A program made the position numbers and the translations under genes. A stretch of 24,799 bases of DNA from an uncultured bacterium (GTDB lineage: Bacteria; Planctomycetota; Phycisphaerae; Sedimentisphaerales; Anaerobacaceae): assembly GCA_913009865.1 (NCBI GenBank), contig CAJVYK010000009.1, positions 1 to 24,799 on the forward strand, written 5' to 3'. Under the pieces are notes generated by a model. It was not told where the DNA came from, searched no databases, and saw only the letters and a list, made by a program, of their open reading frames with translations. Each line of letters starts with the position of its first letter. Within the stretch, counting starts at the first letter, position 1. This document shows, piece after piece, positions 7,279 through 15,468 of this stretch.

Positions 7279-9021
7279 TTTGTATCGTTGCTGTTCTTTC
7301 GGCACATACCACTCTAAGTAATCAAGGCCCAGCTTATGAACAATAACATTTTTGAATCGCCTATCAATCAGGCGAAAAGTCGGCCGGGTGAACAAGAACG
7401 TATAGGGCTGTTCTTCGTGCAGAATCTGGTGCAGTTGATGGTAGAGCTTATTTCTCTGGTTCTCATCGATAGCCCTTCTGGCCTTTTCTATTATCGCATC
7501 TGCCTTTTGGTTCCTAAAGCCCACATAATTAGAGCCGCGATTGCCAATCTGCGATGAATGCCATATCTGGTAAGGGTCCTGGAGTATATCACCTCCCCAT
7601 CCCATAACCATCGACTCAAATTTTCTGTCATTCAGTCTACCTATAAGAATCGACCATTCGCATGGTTCCGGTATCACTTCAATTCCCACCTTTGCCGCCT
7701 CGTCCTTCAGTAGCCTGGCCAATCTGTTGTACAAAGCAGAAGAGTTGGAGTACATAAATTTAAATCTGAAAGCAACACCGTTCTTATCCCGTATGCCGTC
7801 ACCATCAGTATCACGCCAGCCGGCCTCGTCGAGCAATTCTCTGGCTTTGTTCAAATCATAGGGCCACGGCTCAATGCTGCTGTCATATTGAGGCCCATTG
7901 ATATAAAAAGACCCTGTAACTATTTGTCCGTACCCTTCAAGAAGCTGCGAGACTATTTGCTCACGATTGATAATATGCGTCATAGCCAGCCGAACCCGCC
8001 TGTCGGCAAAAAATGCTGTGTCCTGATTCCAGCCGATATAGTAAAAAGGTGTCCACGGCGTCCAATAGGAAAGGCAGTAGAACTTTTTATTAAATTCTTC
8101 GTCTCTCACCAGGTCGGCAAATTGTTCTGGTTCTGGAATAACAATATCCACCTCACCCGAGCGTAGGGCCTGCACACACGCAGCCGGATTGGGAATAAAC
8201 TTATAGACTATTTTTTTCAGCTTCGGCCTTCGGCCCCAATAATTCTCATTACGGCGTAAAACGACTTCTCTGCCCACATTCCATTTCTCGAACACATAGG
8301 GCCCGCTACCCACCGGATTAGACCTGTGCTTGTTGAAGTCTTCGGCGTCGTCGAACTGATAGATATGTTTCGGCAGTATCCCGATAGACCAGGTAAAGGA
8401 CAGATTCTCAAGAGACTTGAAATAAGGTCTTTTCATAAAAAACTTCACCGTGCGCTCGTCGATTTTAACTACCTTTTCAACATCAATATATTGATTGGCC
8501 ACATTAGCTGCATCTACTTTTGGATTGATAATAGTTTTGTAGGTAAAGATAATATCATCTGTGGTTACAGGCATTCCGTCCGAAAAATATATATCATCTC
8601 TCAGGCGAAAAGTTATTTCCAGGCCGTCCTCGGAGATTTCGTAACTTTCAGCCAGCCATGGTTTTAGTTTCACCTCATCGTAGTCATAAATCAAAAGCGG
8701 CTCAAAAATATATTGTATGGTAATCCATATTGCGTATATATCCGTGTCCACGGAAATCGGATTCAAAGTTCTTGGCTCGACCCGAAACGCCCATATCAGC
8801 CAATCGCCTTCATCACCTGGATATTCCTCATCGACAACGGCAGAAGTCTTCGGCTTACTTTCATCACTTCGGATAACAACATCGCTTTTGAGGACATCAT
8901 CAAGACGGTTAAGACGCTCGTAAAATCGGTCTGATTGCACCATTGAAGAAATTTGCAGCAGGATAATAATTGACAACGCCAGGAAAATGAAAAATATGGC
9001 AACGCCTCCGCGACCGTTCAT
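7276..9021 (-). CDS. Family-5 extracellular peptide-binding protein, membrane anchored (paralogue 2)
   Basis: A 581-residue paralogue of the next gene, alike from end to end: MNGRGGVAIFFIFLAL helix, SMVQSDRFYERLNRLDDV linker, EEYPGDEGDWLIWAF, GLEITFRLRDDIYFSDGMPVTTDDIIFT, VGSGPYVFEKWNVGREVVLRRN, DTDGDGIRDKNG and a closing LEWYVPKEQQRYK. Like its twin it lacks a lipobox and appears tethered by its N-terminal helix. An excellent GGAGG site lies 9 nt before the ATG at 9021, the strongest in the operon, which fits a binding protein needed in excess over the permease. The two copies differ in the middle domain (for example SFTWSIGILPKH versus GGLPIHPKH), so they may bind different ligands while sharing one permease; this is inference. 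Confidence 0.93.
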   Translation of the reverse strand: MNGRGGVAIFFIFLALSIIILLQISSMVQSDRFYERLNRLDDVLKSDVVIRSDESKPKTSAVVDEEYPGDEGDWLIWAFRVEPRTLNPISVDTDIYAIWITIQYIFEPLLIYDYDEVKLKPWLAESYEISEDGLEITFRLRDDIYFSDGMPVTTDDIIFTYKTIINPKVDAANVANQYIDVEKVVKIDERTVKFFMKRPYFKSLENLSFTWSIGILPKHIYQFDDAEDFNKHRSNPVGSGPYVFEKWNVGREVVLRRNENYWGRRPKLKKIVYKFIPNPAACVQALRSGEVDIVIPEPEQFADLVRDEEFNKKFYCLSYWTPWTPFYYIGWNQDTAFFADRRVRLAMTHIINREQIVSQLLEGYGQIVTGSFYINGPQYDSSIEPWPYDLNKARELLDEAGWRDTDGDGIRDKNGVAFRFKFMYSNSSALYNRLARLLKDEAAKVGIEVIPEPCEWSILIGRLNDRKFESMVMGWGGDILQDPYQIWHSSQIGNRGSNYVGFRNQKADAIIEKARRAIDENQRNKLYHQLHQILHEEQPYTFLFTRPTFRLIDRRFKNVIVHKLGLDYLEWYVPKEQQRYK

Positions 9022-9061
9022 AAAACCAAACCTCCGGTGTTTGTTGCAAGACTATTTTAAT

Positions 9062-9089
9062 AATCAATTATCAATAATCCATTATCAAT
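9062..9089. repeat. Four-copy heptad repeat at a stop codon
   Basis: The plus-strand words are AATCAAT, TATCAAT, AATCCAT and TATCAAT in one register. The stop codon of the upstream minus-strand gene (9085-9087) lies inside the last word. The array resembles the one at 513-544 in base content but is not the same sequence. Confidence 0.8.
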
Positions 9090-10236
9090 TCTTTGGGCGG
9101 TCTGGCAAAGCAAGCGGTGCGGTACGCTTGTTGCCATTCGGAGTTTCACCGTAATCAAATTTCAGCTTCAACGCTAATTTGCCAGGCCCCGTTTCGTCCC
9201 CGAATAATCTACTATGCTCCTTCAAAAGGCTCTTTACATCGCCCTTCTCAACAGCTCTTCTAATAGTCGATTGTGGCCTTAGAAGTCTGCCAATGCAGTT
9301 TTTCTCCACCTCGACCAATACCGAAGCCAACTGGCGTTTCTCCGTAACACTTAGAAAATCTCCCCCATTGATATCCTTGATATACCTTTGCATAGCGTAA
9401 GAATACAATTGTCCAAATCGGCGGGCAACAGCAGCCCCGTCCCTGCTCGTTGCCGGCAGGGACTTCTTCACCTTTGCCGAAGACAACTTGCCATAGAGCA
9501 ATTTTAAGATGGTAGCATCCAAAAGCTCATAATCCACAGTCCAGTCAGCGTATTTGCTTATTCGCATATCCGCTATCTTCAGCAGCAAATCCTCTCCCTG
9601 TGGAATTTTCACCTCAGCGGCGAACTGAGCCATCAGGGCTATCATCTCAGGACTGGCATCATCGACTAATTCTTCAAGTCGCCCTGCTATCTCAGAGGCC
9701 AGAGTCAAATTGGCAGGATTCGTGGAATTCAACTGCTCTATAATAGCGGGGTTTGTAACAGAATGAACCGCCCAATAGCGAATAGCCGTATTTCCATTAT
9801 TTAGCATTCCGATAGCCAAATCTGCCAGCCGAACGTCTTGCAGGTTATCCACCAGTATCAAAAGATTAAGAATCGCTTTGAATTTGCGGTCTTCCGGCGT
9901 TAGCATCTCAGCCTGTTCGAGAGCTTTGGCAATATATTTATTGGCCGACTCAAAAAACTGTTCGGCATACTGGGCGGCGGCGCTTTCCGTGCTGGAACTG
10001 GCGCTGGACAAAATAACTGCACGAGCGTTTGCTATAGATGTAAAATCTCTGGTCTTCACCAACTCTCGCACGGCCTGGGCAACAAAATTGTCGATAATCT
10101 CAAAGTCTCCGCTATCAAGCACCCCCTTATTCCGTACTTCATTAATCTTCCTGAGACTGACGGCTTTAGAATCCGGATTTATCACTAAAACTAAAAATAT
10201 CACCAGAGTAGCAAAAATCGTGTATTTCATTCTCAT
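9085..10236 (-). CDS. Exported helical-repeat protein of unknown function, first gene of the peptide-uptake operon
   Basis: I do not recognise a family. From the ATG at 10236 the product is 383 residues. It starts MRMKYTIFATLVIFLVLVIN, a signal peptide or anchor, and the rest is mostly alpha-helical and alanine/leucine rich. The middle (LADLAIGMLNNGNTAIRYWAVHSVTNPAIIEQL) resembles a HEAT-like repeat, so a protein-binding scaffold is a fair guess. The tail is basic and proline rich (NGNKRTAPLALPDRPKN). The frame is open further upstream to a TTG at 10260, but the ATG with an AGGGTG site 9 nt before it is the better start. It is followed after 63 bp by the binding-protein genes on the same strand, which suggests a role at the outer side of the importer. 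Confidence 0.7.
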   Translation of the reverse strand: MRMKYTIFATLVIFLVLVINPDSKAVSLRKINEVRNKGVLDSGDFEIIDNFVAQAVRELVKTRDFTSIANARAVILSSASSSTESAAAQYAEQFFESANKYIAKALEQAEMLTPEDRKFKAILNLLILVDNLQDVRLADLAIGMLNNGNTAIRYWAVHSVTNPAIIEQLNSTNPANLTLASEIAGRLEELVDDASPEMIALMAQFAAEVKIPQGEDLLLKIADMRISKYADWTVDYELLDATILKLLYGKLSSAKVKKSLPATSRDGAAVARRFGQLYSYAMQRYIKDINGGDFLSVTEKRQLASVLVEVEKNCIGRLLRPQSTIRRAVEKGDVKSLLKEHSRLFGDETGPGKLALKLKFDYGETPNGNKRTAPLALPDRPKN

Positions 10237-10297
10237 TGTTATAAACACCCTAAAAAACAATTCAGTTTAATGCTTAGACCTACGTTTGACGTTATCA

Positions 10298-10326
10298 AGC
10301 GTAACTTTTAAACCGGCTTTTGTCAA
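10298..10326 (-). promoter_or_regulatory. Sigma-70-like promoter for the peptide-uptake operon
   Basis: On the minus strand a perfect -35 TTGACA (10321-10326) is followed by a 17-bp spacer and a weak -10 TACGCT (10298-10303). Transcription would start near 10291, giving a leader of about 55 nt before the ATG at 10236. No other good promoter was seen before 9085. Confidence 0.5.
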
Positions 10327-10451
10327 GCTAATTTGGATATTGGCTCTCCTTTGGGTGCCTCTCTGGAATGTCTATCGAACTGCGTATCCCCCTGGCCATC
10401 TACCTGTATTCAAGATTCAGCATGTGGGGTGCACCGTGTTTATTTTTGTTA

Positions 10452-11963
10452 TTACAATTTATCTTCGATTTTAGCGAGCAGGTCCTCGGCAATCTCGGCG
10501 CCTAATTCTTCAGCTATCTTTATATGTTTCCACGCCAGCTCATAATTGGTTTTATTAAAATACGCCGCTCCAAGATTATAATGAATCGTACCGTTATCAG
10601 GCTTTATTCGAACAGCTTTTTTATATTGTTCGATAGCTGCGTCATACTTCTGCTGCCCGAAATACGCATTTCCCAGGTTCATTAAAGCAGCCAGCATATC
10701 AGGCTCGCTGGCCAGTGCCTTTTTGTACGCTCGAATTTCATCGTCAACCAGGCCCAACTTGTTGTAACAAACAGCCAGGCCGTAGTTGGCCTCAGCCAAA
10801 TCACTCTTTATCTTCAGTGCCTTTTTATATTGAAATATTGCTTTTTCACAATCGCCGGCTTGGCTATAAACATTGCCTAACTGGCTGTACAGAAAAGCGT
10901 TTTTCGGTTCTAAAATAATTGCTTGTTTCAACTGTGTTACGGCCCGCCCGAACATTCCACGTTTGCAGTAAGCGTTGGCAAGATTTTTGTACGCATCTGT
11001 GAAATTCGGGTCCAGTTGCAGTGCCCTGCTGTATTGCGAAATCGCATCGTTCAACCAATCTTTCTTAGTGTATGCATTTCCAAGGTTGTTATGCGCCTTT
11101 GCGTCGTTTGGATTGATTTTCAAAGCCGTCTGGTATTCGTATATCGCATCCTTTATCCTTCCTGTCTTCAGGTAAACATTACCCAGATTAATCCGGGACT
11201 CAGCCAGGGATGGATTTATCTGGACAGCTCTTTCAAGGGCGAGTAATGCAGACTCCGTATTACCGATATCGCTGTAACTATTGCCGAGGTTGTTAAAGAA
11301 ACATCCTAACGTCTGAATCTTATTCAGGTTCACCATATAAATATTGTCGTTGTCGCCCTGTGGCACCTTAAATTTATTTATATAGTGTTCGTCAGTAGCG
11401 TTTCCGCCTTTACTGGTTGCTTCAATATTAAAACGTATTTGTCCGTCGTCGTATCTGACAAAAAAGTGTCCTGGTGCAACTACGCCATACAAGGGCAGGC
11501 CAAGTCGTTCTCCGAGTGAAAGATAAAGAACCGAAAGACTCAGGCAGTACCCTCGTTTTTTATCCAGCACGGAGTGCAAAAACAAATCCTCCGGATTATT
11601 TGCCTCCGGAACCGACTCAAACCCCAGTTCATCGAACAAATACTTATTTATTACCGCAATCGCTTTATAGTTCGCCTTCAGTCTTTTGGCTTCGAGCCGG
11701 GAGCGAATTTCCAACGCCATATCATCTATTTTTGATATATATCTTCGACCGTACACATTATCATTCCACTGCTCTGAAATAATCAAAACAGCGGTAGCCA
11801 AATCGACTTCTTCGGCGTCTAATCGCAGCACTTGTTCGATAGACCTTGCGTACAGACCGCTTTTTTCTTCATTGGCCAGCGGCTCAGCCCCACCGAAAGA
11901 TACCGCTGCTGTAGCAAACAAAACGCAAACAATTATCAACAAAGTCTTTTTCATAGGTTTCAT
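10452..11963 (-). CDS. Exported transglutaminase-like / TPR-repeat protein
   Basis: A 503-residue protein with a signal peptide (MKPMKKTLLIIVCVLFATAAVSFG). The N-terminal half carries a SirB1/transglutaminase-like core: C140 in KRGYCLSLSVLYLSLGERLGLPL, H166 in VVAPGHFFVRYDDG, and N179/E181 in RFNIEAT, placed like the Cys-His-Asp triad. This arrangement suggests a cysteine-type hydrolase or transferase fold, though activity is not proven. The C-terminal half, from about residue 225, is eight TPR units of the NLGNAYxxxGxxxxAIxxYxxALxxxP type, a protein-binding solenoid. It would act outside the cytoplasmic membrane. The ATG at 11963 has a GGG-containing site; M4 is an alternative. It is transcribed alone, divergently from the 98-residue gene. 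Confidence 0.85.
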   Translation of the reverse strand: MKPMKKTLLIIVCVLFATAAVSFGGAEPLANEEKSGLYARSIEQVLRLDAEEVDLATAVLIISEQWNDNVYGRRYISKIDDMALEIRSRLEAKRLKANYKAIAVINKYLFDELGFESVPEANNPEDLFLHSVLDKKRGYCLSLSVLYLSLGERLGLPLYGVVAPGHFFVRYDDGQIRFNIEATSKGGNATDEHYINKFKVPQGDNDNIYMVNLNKIQTLGCFFNNLGNSYSDIGNTESALLALERAVQINPSLAESRINLGNVYLKTGRIKDAIYEYQTALKINPNDAKAHNNLGNAYTKKDWLNDAISQYSRALQLDPNFTDAYKNLANAYCKRGMFGRAVTQLKQAIILEPKNAFLYSQLGNVYSQAGDCEKAIFQYKKALKIKSDLAEANYGLAVCYNKLGLVDDEIRAYKKALASEPDMLAALMNLGNAYFGQQKYDAAIEQYKKAVRIKPDNGTIHYNLGAAYFNKTNYELAWKHIKIAEELGAEIAEDLLAKIEDKL

Positions 11964-12013
11964 CTGTACCCGTCTCGAAATTTGTTGTTATTTCACCAAT
12001 TCCCATATCGGCT

Positions 12014-12069
12014 TATTGGAAGCGGGATTTTACGCCAAAATTCCAATATAATCCACAAAAACGTTTTTG
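12014..12069. promoter_or_regulatory. Divergent control region with inverted repeat and 14-bp palindrome
   Basis: The 180-bp gap between the divergent TPR gene and the 98-residue gene contains an 8-bp inverted repeat, TATTGGAA (12014-12021) and TTCCAATA (12041-12048), and a perfect 14-bp palindrome CAAAAACGTTTTTG (12056-12069). A plus-strand TATAAT at 12047-12052 sits between them, but a matching -35 is poor. The layout suits an operator overlapping a promoter; no regulator is identified. Confidence 0.35.
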
Positions 12070-12143
12070 GGAGGTTAAAGGGAAAAGTTGTTGCAATTTC
12101 TGGTTTGCGGGTTAGTATTTGGGCTGAAGAGAGGTTGTAGCGA

Positions 12144-12440
12144 ATGACTGAGCCGGCCGGAAATAGTGATAAAAGCGGTGATATTGCTGTCAGCAAAGTC
12201 GTTACCGACTTTGTTAAGGGCTTGAGCAACGAGCATCGTATGCTGGTTATTCTCAAGGCACGATTATACGACGGCGCATGGGAGCCGATGCTCGACGACC
12301 TGCGAAACCGCTTAGTCGGCAAGCCCTATATATTTAAGCTGGCCAACCGAATACAGGATGATATAGAGCGCATCGAGCAGATGTCGGAGTTTGAAGCTGA
12401 GCATAATATTGATTTGGCTGACTATGTTGACAGCGTTTAG
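12144..12440 (+). CDS. 98-residue cytoplasmic protein of unknown function
   Basis: I do not recognise the family. The protein is soluble, with no signal peptide or membrane helix, and mostly helical. The most distinctive part is the middle (ILKARLYDGAWEPMLDDLRNRLVGKPYIFKLANRIQDDIERIEQM), with an aromatic-rich patch and a charged C-terminal helix. Coding is supported by a good AGAGAGG ribosome-binding site 9 nt before the ATG and by its place as the first gene of a same-strand series leading to purH. The stop codon TAG lies inside a heptad repeat. A small adaptor or DNA-binding role is possible, but nothing in the sequence decides it. Confidence 0.7.
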   Translation: MTEPAGNSDKSGDIAVSKVVTDFVKGLSNEHRMLVILKARLYDGAWEPMLDDLRNRLVGKPYIFKLANRIQDDIERIEQMSEFEAEHNIDLADYVDSV

Positions 12441-12491
12441 TGGACAGCGGATAAAAATATCGAGTAACAAATAACGAACTATGAACCACTA
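12429..12491. repeat. Heptad-periodic tract after the 98-residue gene
   Basis: Nine consecutive 7-bp words can be read in one register. The first part has GACAGCG twice (12429, 12443) around TTTAGTG, which holds the TAG stop codon. The second part changes to GTAACAA, ATAACGA, ACTATGA and ACCACTA, with A recurring at fixed positions. It is more degenerate than the arrays of the opp operon. Confidence 0.6.
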
Positions 12492-12505
12492 AGAGGATTG
12501 TAGAA

Positions 12506-13702
12506 ATGGCGAAGATGTCGAAATCCGGAGCAAATTCAAAATTCAACTCAAAATTCATACTTGGTCTTTTGTTTTTGTGCGTTGCAGCCGGCTGTGCCGC
12601 CCGTAACTCTGGCCCCGGGCAACGAACAGCGAGCGATGAGTTACCGCAATGGCTTGTTTCGCCGCAGCTTCTCGCAGCCGGCAAGTTGGAAATCCTCTGG
12701 CAGAATGAGCTGCCGATGGGAGAAAAAGAAAGTTTAGAACAATTATTTATTCTTGGCAATCGCATCTATGCGTTGTCGGACCGCAATTATATGGTTTCTT
12801 TGAACAGGGAAAAGGGTAATGTGATATTCAGCAGGTTTGTCGCTCGTGCTGGTTTTCCGGTATTTGGGCTGGGGCTTTATAAGCCCGTCCAGGGCGCAGC
12901 TGTCCTGAGCAAGGTCGAAGGAGCCGGTGGGAATGAACTTTTTTCTCTAATTGGCAACAAGCTGGTTGAGATTAATCCTGAGTTCGGTACAGAGCGTAGT
13001 GTCAAACGCCTGCTGATTAGTGCGACCTGTCCTATCGCCCGCAACAGCTCGTATTTTTATTTGGGCGGGGTTGACAGGCGTATGCACGTATTGCGGGTGG
13101 GGGACAAGGTTCAGGTTTTTGAGGTTGCCGCCCAGAACGATTCGATGATTACCTCGATTATTGCCGACGAGGATTTTGTTATTTTTGCCACCGACGCAGG
13201 CAACGTAATTAGTATCACTCCGGACAGGCCGAGACGGCTGTGGCAATTCGATGCCGCCGGCGGTATTGTCGCCCCGATTGTAAGGGATGCAGAATCATTA
13301 TTTGTTGCCGGTAAGGATACGAATGTTTACAGGGTTAACATACTTACAGGCCGGCTTGTTTGGAAGTATCAGACCGAGGCGGTCCTTGACAGGGCTCCGA
13401 GGATAACGCAAGGGGTGGTTTATCAATATGTTCGTGGTAAAGGTTTGTTGGCGATAGATAAAGAAAGCGGTGATGTTCTATGGCTGTTGGCTGAAGGCGT
13501 TGATTTGTTAGCTGAAGCGGATGGAAAAGCTTATGTGATTACAAATGCAGGCGCGCTGGTAGTGATGGACAATAAGAGGGCTAAGCAGTTGTATTCGGTT
13601 AATTTTGCGCCGGTTTCGAGGTACACGGCCAACGTGACGGATTCGAAAATCTATATTGCCGACAAGGCCGGCCGTATCGCCTGCTTAAAACCTGTTGAAT
13701 AG
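12506..13702 (+). CDS. PQQ-type beta-propeller lipoprotein
   Basis: The 398-residue product has a basic N-terminus, a hydrophobic run (FILGLLFLCVAAGC) and a probable lipobox cysteine at C30, so it should be exported and lipidated. The rest is a beta-propeller of PQQ-like repeats: short blades with VxxINxxTGxxxW-type patterns, such as NVYRVNILTGRLVWKYQ, GLLAIDKESGDVLWLLA and GALVVMDNKRAKQLYSVN. The family includes BamB, but similarity is to the fold rather than to BamB itself, so a scaffold or sensor role in the envelope is as far as one can go. The start uses AGAGG 9 nt before the ATG. Codons 9-18 (around SKFNSKF) are written in AAATTCA-like heptads, as in the nearby intergenic arrays. Confidence 0.85.
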   Translation: MAKMSKSGANSKFNSKFILGLLFLCVAAGCAARNSGPGQRTASDELPQWLVSPQLLAAGKLEILWQNELPMGEKESLEQLFILGNRIYALSDRNYMVSLNREKGNVIFSRFVARAGFPVFGLGLYKPVQGAAVLSKVEGAGGNELFSLIGNKLVEINPEFGTERSVKRLLISATCPIARNSSYFYLGGVDRRMHVLRVGDKVQVFEVAAQNDSMITSIIADEDFVIFATDAGNVISITPDRPRRLWQFDAAGGIVAPIVRDAESLFVAGKDTNVYRVNILTGRLVWKYQTEAVLDRAPRITQGVVYQYVRGKGLLAIDKESGDVLWLLAEGVDLLAEADGKAYVITNAGALVVMDNKRAKQLYSVNFAPVSRYTANVTDSKIYIADKAGRIACLKPVE

Positions 13703-13715
13703 TATCTTCCTGATG

Positions 13716-13735
13716 CGTTGCGCCTCGGCGCAACG
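13716..13735. repeat. GC-rich hairpin after the propeller gene
   Basis: A perfect inverted repeat CGTTGCGCC / GGCGCAACG surrounds TC (13725-13726). It lies 13 bp after the stop codon of the lipoprotein gene. No T-run follows, so it is not a standard intrinsic terminator; an mRNA-stabilising stem or a REP-like unit is possible. Confidence 0.55.
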
Positions 13736-13741
13736 ACAGAT

Positions 13742-13783
13742 GCAAAACGTAATGCAAACAGCAAATAGCGAATCAAGATTAAG
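13742..13783. repeat. Degenerate heptad tract before purH
   Basis: Words GCAAAAC, GTAATGC, AAACAGC, AAATAGC, GAATCAA and GATTAAG follow one another in one 7-bp register. Similarity between words is partial, so this is weaker than the other arrays. It lies between the hairpin at 13716-13735 and the purH ribosome-binding site. Confidence 0.45.
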
Positions 13784-13809
13784 AATTTTTTAAGGAAAAA
13801 AAGGTTCAA

Positions 13810-15420
13810 ATGGATGTGAAAATTAAAACAGCATTGATAAGTGTTTCCGACAAGGAGGGTATTGTTGATTTTGCCGCAGCGCTTAGCGGAATGGGTGTTA
13901 AGATAATCAGCACCGGCGGGACGGCTAAGAAGCTAAGCGAAGCGGGCGTGAGTGTCGCTGGTATTGAGTCAGTTACCGGCTTTCCGGAAATGATGGACGG
14001 CAGGGTAAAGACACTTCACCCTAAGATTCACGGCGGCCTGTTGGGACTTCGGGACAAAAGTGAACACACCGCCGCAATGGCTGAGCATAACATTGAGCCG
14101 ATTGACTTGGTTTGTGTGAATCTATATCCGTTTGAACAGAGCATTGCTAAAGCCGGCTGCACATTGGAAGAAGCGATTGAAAACATTGATATTGGCGGGC
14201 CGAGTATGATTCGCTCGGCTGCGAAGAATCATAAATTCGTAACGGTTGTTACAAACCCGGATCAGTACGATAAGGTACTCGAGCAGATGCAAAGCAGCGA
14301 TGGCGCTGTGAATGAGAAATTGCGCAGTGATTTTGCACGGATTGCCTTTGGCCTGACAGCTTCGTATGACGCTGCCATAGCGAAGTATCTCAACGGCAGA
14401 GCTGGTATAGAGTATCCGGAAAAGGTTTCTATCGCCCTCAAGAAAGAAACATCTCTGCGTTACGGCGAAAATCCTCATCAAAGCGCAGCGTTCTATAAGC
14501 TGCCGGCAGGCCCGGAAACCTCGGTTAGTAGCGCTATTCTGTTAGCCGGCGGCAAGGAAATTAGCTTCAATAATCTTCTGGATACCAACGCAGCGTTTGA
14601 ACTGGTAAAGGAGTTTGCCAGGCCGGCGGCGGTTGTCGTCAAGCATCTCAATCCGTGCGGCTGTGCGGTTGACGAGGATATTTGCCAAGCGTACCGCAAG
14701 GCCTATGAAGGCGACGTTGTCAGTGCGTTCGGCAGCATTGTCGCATTGAACAGGAAAGTGGACGTCGAATTAGCCCAAACAATTATGGAGTCGTACAGCC
14801 GATTCGGCAAGGCAAGGGGAGCGAGCGGTTTCTTTGCTGAGGTAATTATCGCCCCTGAATTTGAGCCGGATGCAATTGAGATAATCAGGACGTTGAAGGC
14901 CTGGGGCGGCAGGGTTCGACTGATGCAGACCGGCCCGATCGACAGGGCAAAAATTGATTGTAGCGAGTATGACGCTCGCTGTGTTGTTGGCGGATTTCTT
15001 TTACAGAGGCGGGATTTGGTCGCCTGGGAGCCGGATGTGTTGACGTATCCGACAAAGGCCAGACCTACTGACCAGCAGCTTGAGGATTTAAGAATTGCAT
15101 GGATAACCGCCAAGCACGTCAAAAGCAATACCATTGTACTGGTTAAGAACAGCAGAATTTTAGGCGTTGGAGCCGGGCAGATGAACCGTGTCGAGTCGGG
15201 CCTGATTGCGTTTAAGAATGCCGGCGATGAGGCAAAGGGATCTGCAATGGCTTCGGATGCGTTCTTCCCGTTCCCTGACAACGTGGAAAACGCCGCAAAG
15301 GTGGGCATAGCTTGCATAGTTCAGCCGGGCGGCTCGAACAAGGATGCTGAAGTTATTGCCGCTGCTGATAAGCACGGCATCGCAATGGTCTTCACCGGCA
15401 AACGGCACTTTAAGCATTAG
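13810..15420 (+). CDS. purH: Bifunctional AICAR formyltransferase / IMP cyclohydrolase
   Basis: PurH carries out the last two steps of purine synthesis: formylation of AICAR with 10-formyl-tetrahydrofolate, then ring closure to IMP, in the cytoplasm. The 536 residues match the family length. The N-terminal cyclohydrolase (MGS-like) domain has ALISVSDKEGI, STGGTAKKL and KTLHPKIHGG (67-76). The formyltransferase domain has SLRYGENPHQ, FNNLLDTNAAFELV, the catalytic K278-H279 in VVKHLNPCG, KHVKSNTIVL and GAGQMNRV, and ends in MVFTGKRHFKH. All key motifs are present, so the enzyme should be active. An AAGG site lies 5 nt before the ATG. No other purine gene and no purine riboswitch is seen nearby. 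Confidence 0.97.
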   Translation: MDVKIKTALISVSDKEGIVDFAAALSGMGVKIISTGGTAKKLSEAGVSVAGIESVTGFPEMMDGRVKTLHPKIHGGLLGLRDKSEHTAAMAEHNIEPIDLVCVNLYPFEQSIAKAGCTLEEAIENIDIGGPSMIRSAAKNHKFVTVVTNPDQYDKVLEQMQSSDGAVNEKLRSDFARIAFGLTASYDAAIAKYLNGRAGIEYPEKVSIALKKETSLRYGENPHQSAAFYKLPAGPETSVSSAILLAGGKEISFNNLLDTNAAFELVKEFARPAAVVVKHLNPCGCAVDEDICQAYRKAYEGDVVSAFGSIVALNRKVDVELAQTIMESYSRFGKARGASGFFAEVIIAPEFEPDAIEIIRTLKAWGGRVRLMQTGPIDRAKIDCSEYDARCVVGGFLLQRRDLVAWEPDVLTYPTKARPTDQQLEDLRIAWITAKHVKSNTIVLVKNSRILGVGAGQMNRVESGLIAFKNAGDEAKGSAMASDAFFPFPDNVENAAKVGIACIVQPGGSNKDAEVIAAADKHGIAMVFTGKRHFKH

Positions 15421-15463
15421 AATACAACGGACAGCGTTCAGCGTATAGTGGGCAGAGGAAAAC
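15415..15463. repeat. Heptad-periodic tract after purH
   Basis: From the purH stop codon onward the words CATTAGA, ATACAAC, GGACAGC, GTTCAGC, GTATAGT, GGGCAGA and GGAAAAC follow in one register. GGACAGC and GTTCAGC resemble the GACAGCG words at 12429-12449. It ends in the ribosome-binding site of the next gene. Confidence 0.5.
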
Positions 15464-15468
15464 GCAAA

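Noticed and set aside
10237..10260. Upstream TTG start for the helical-repeat protein
   Set aside because: The ATG at 10236 has a better ribosome-binding site and places the signal peptide at the N-terminus.
10286..10474. Small plus-strand gene in the gap between the helical-repeat gene and the TPR gene
   Set aside because: There is no ribosome-binding site, it overlaps the end of the TPR gene, and the translation has no domain-like pattern.
13716..13735. Intrinsic terminator before purH
   Set aside because: The stem is strong but no T-run follows on either side, so it is listed only as a hairpin.
14703..15317. 204-codon minus-strand open frame within purH
   Set aside because: It is fully antisense to purH, whose motifs continue through the region; the translation has no recognisable domain.
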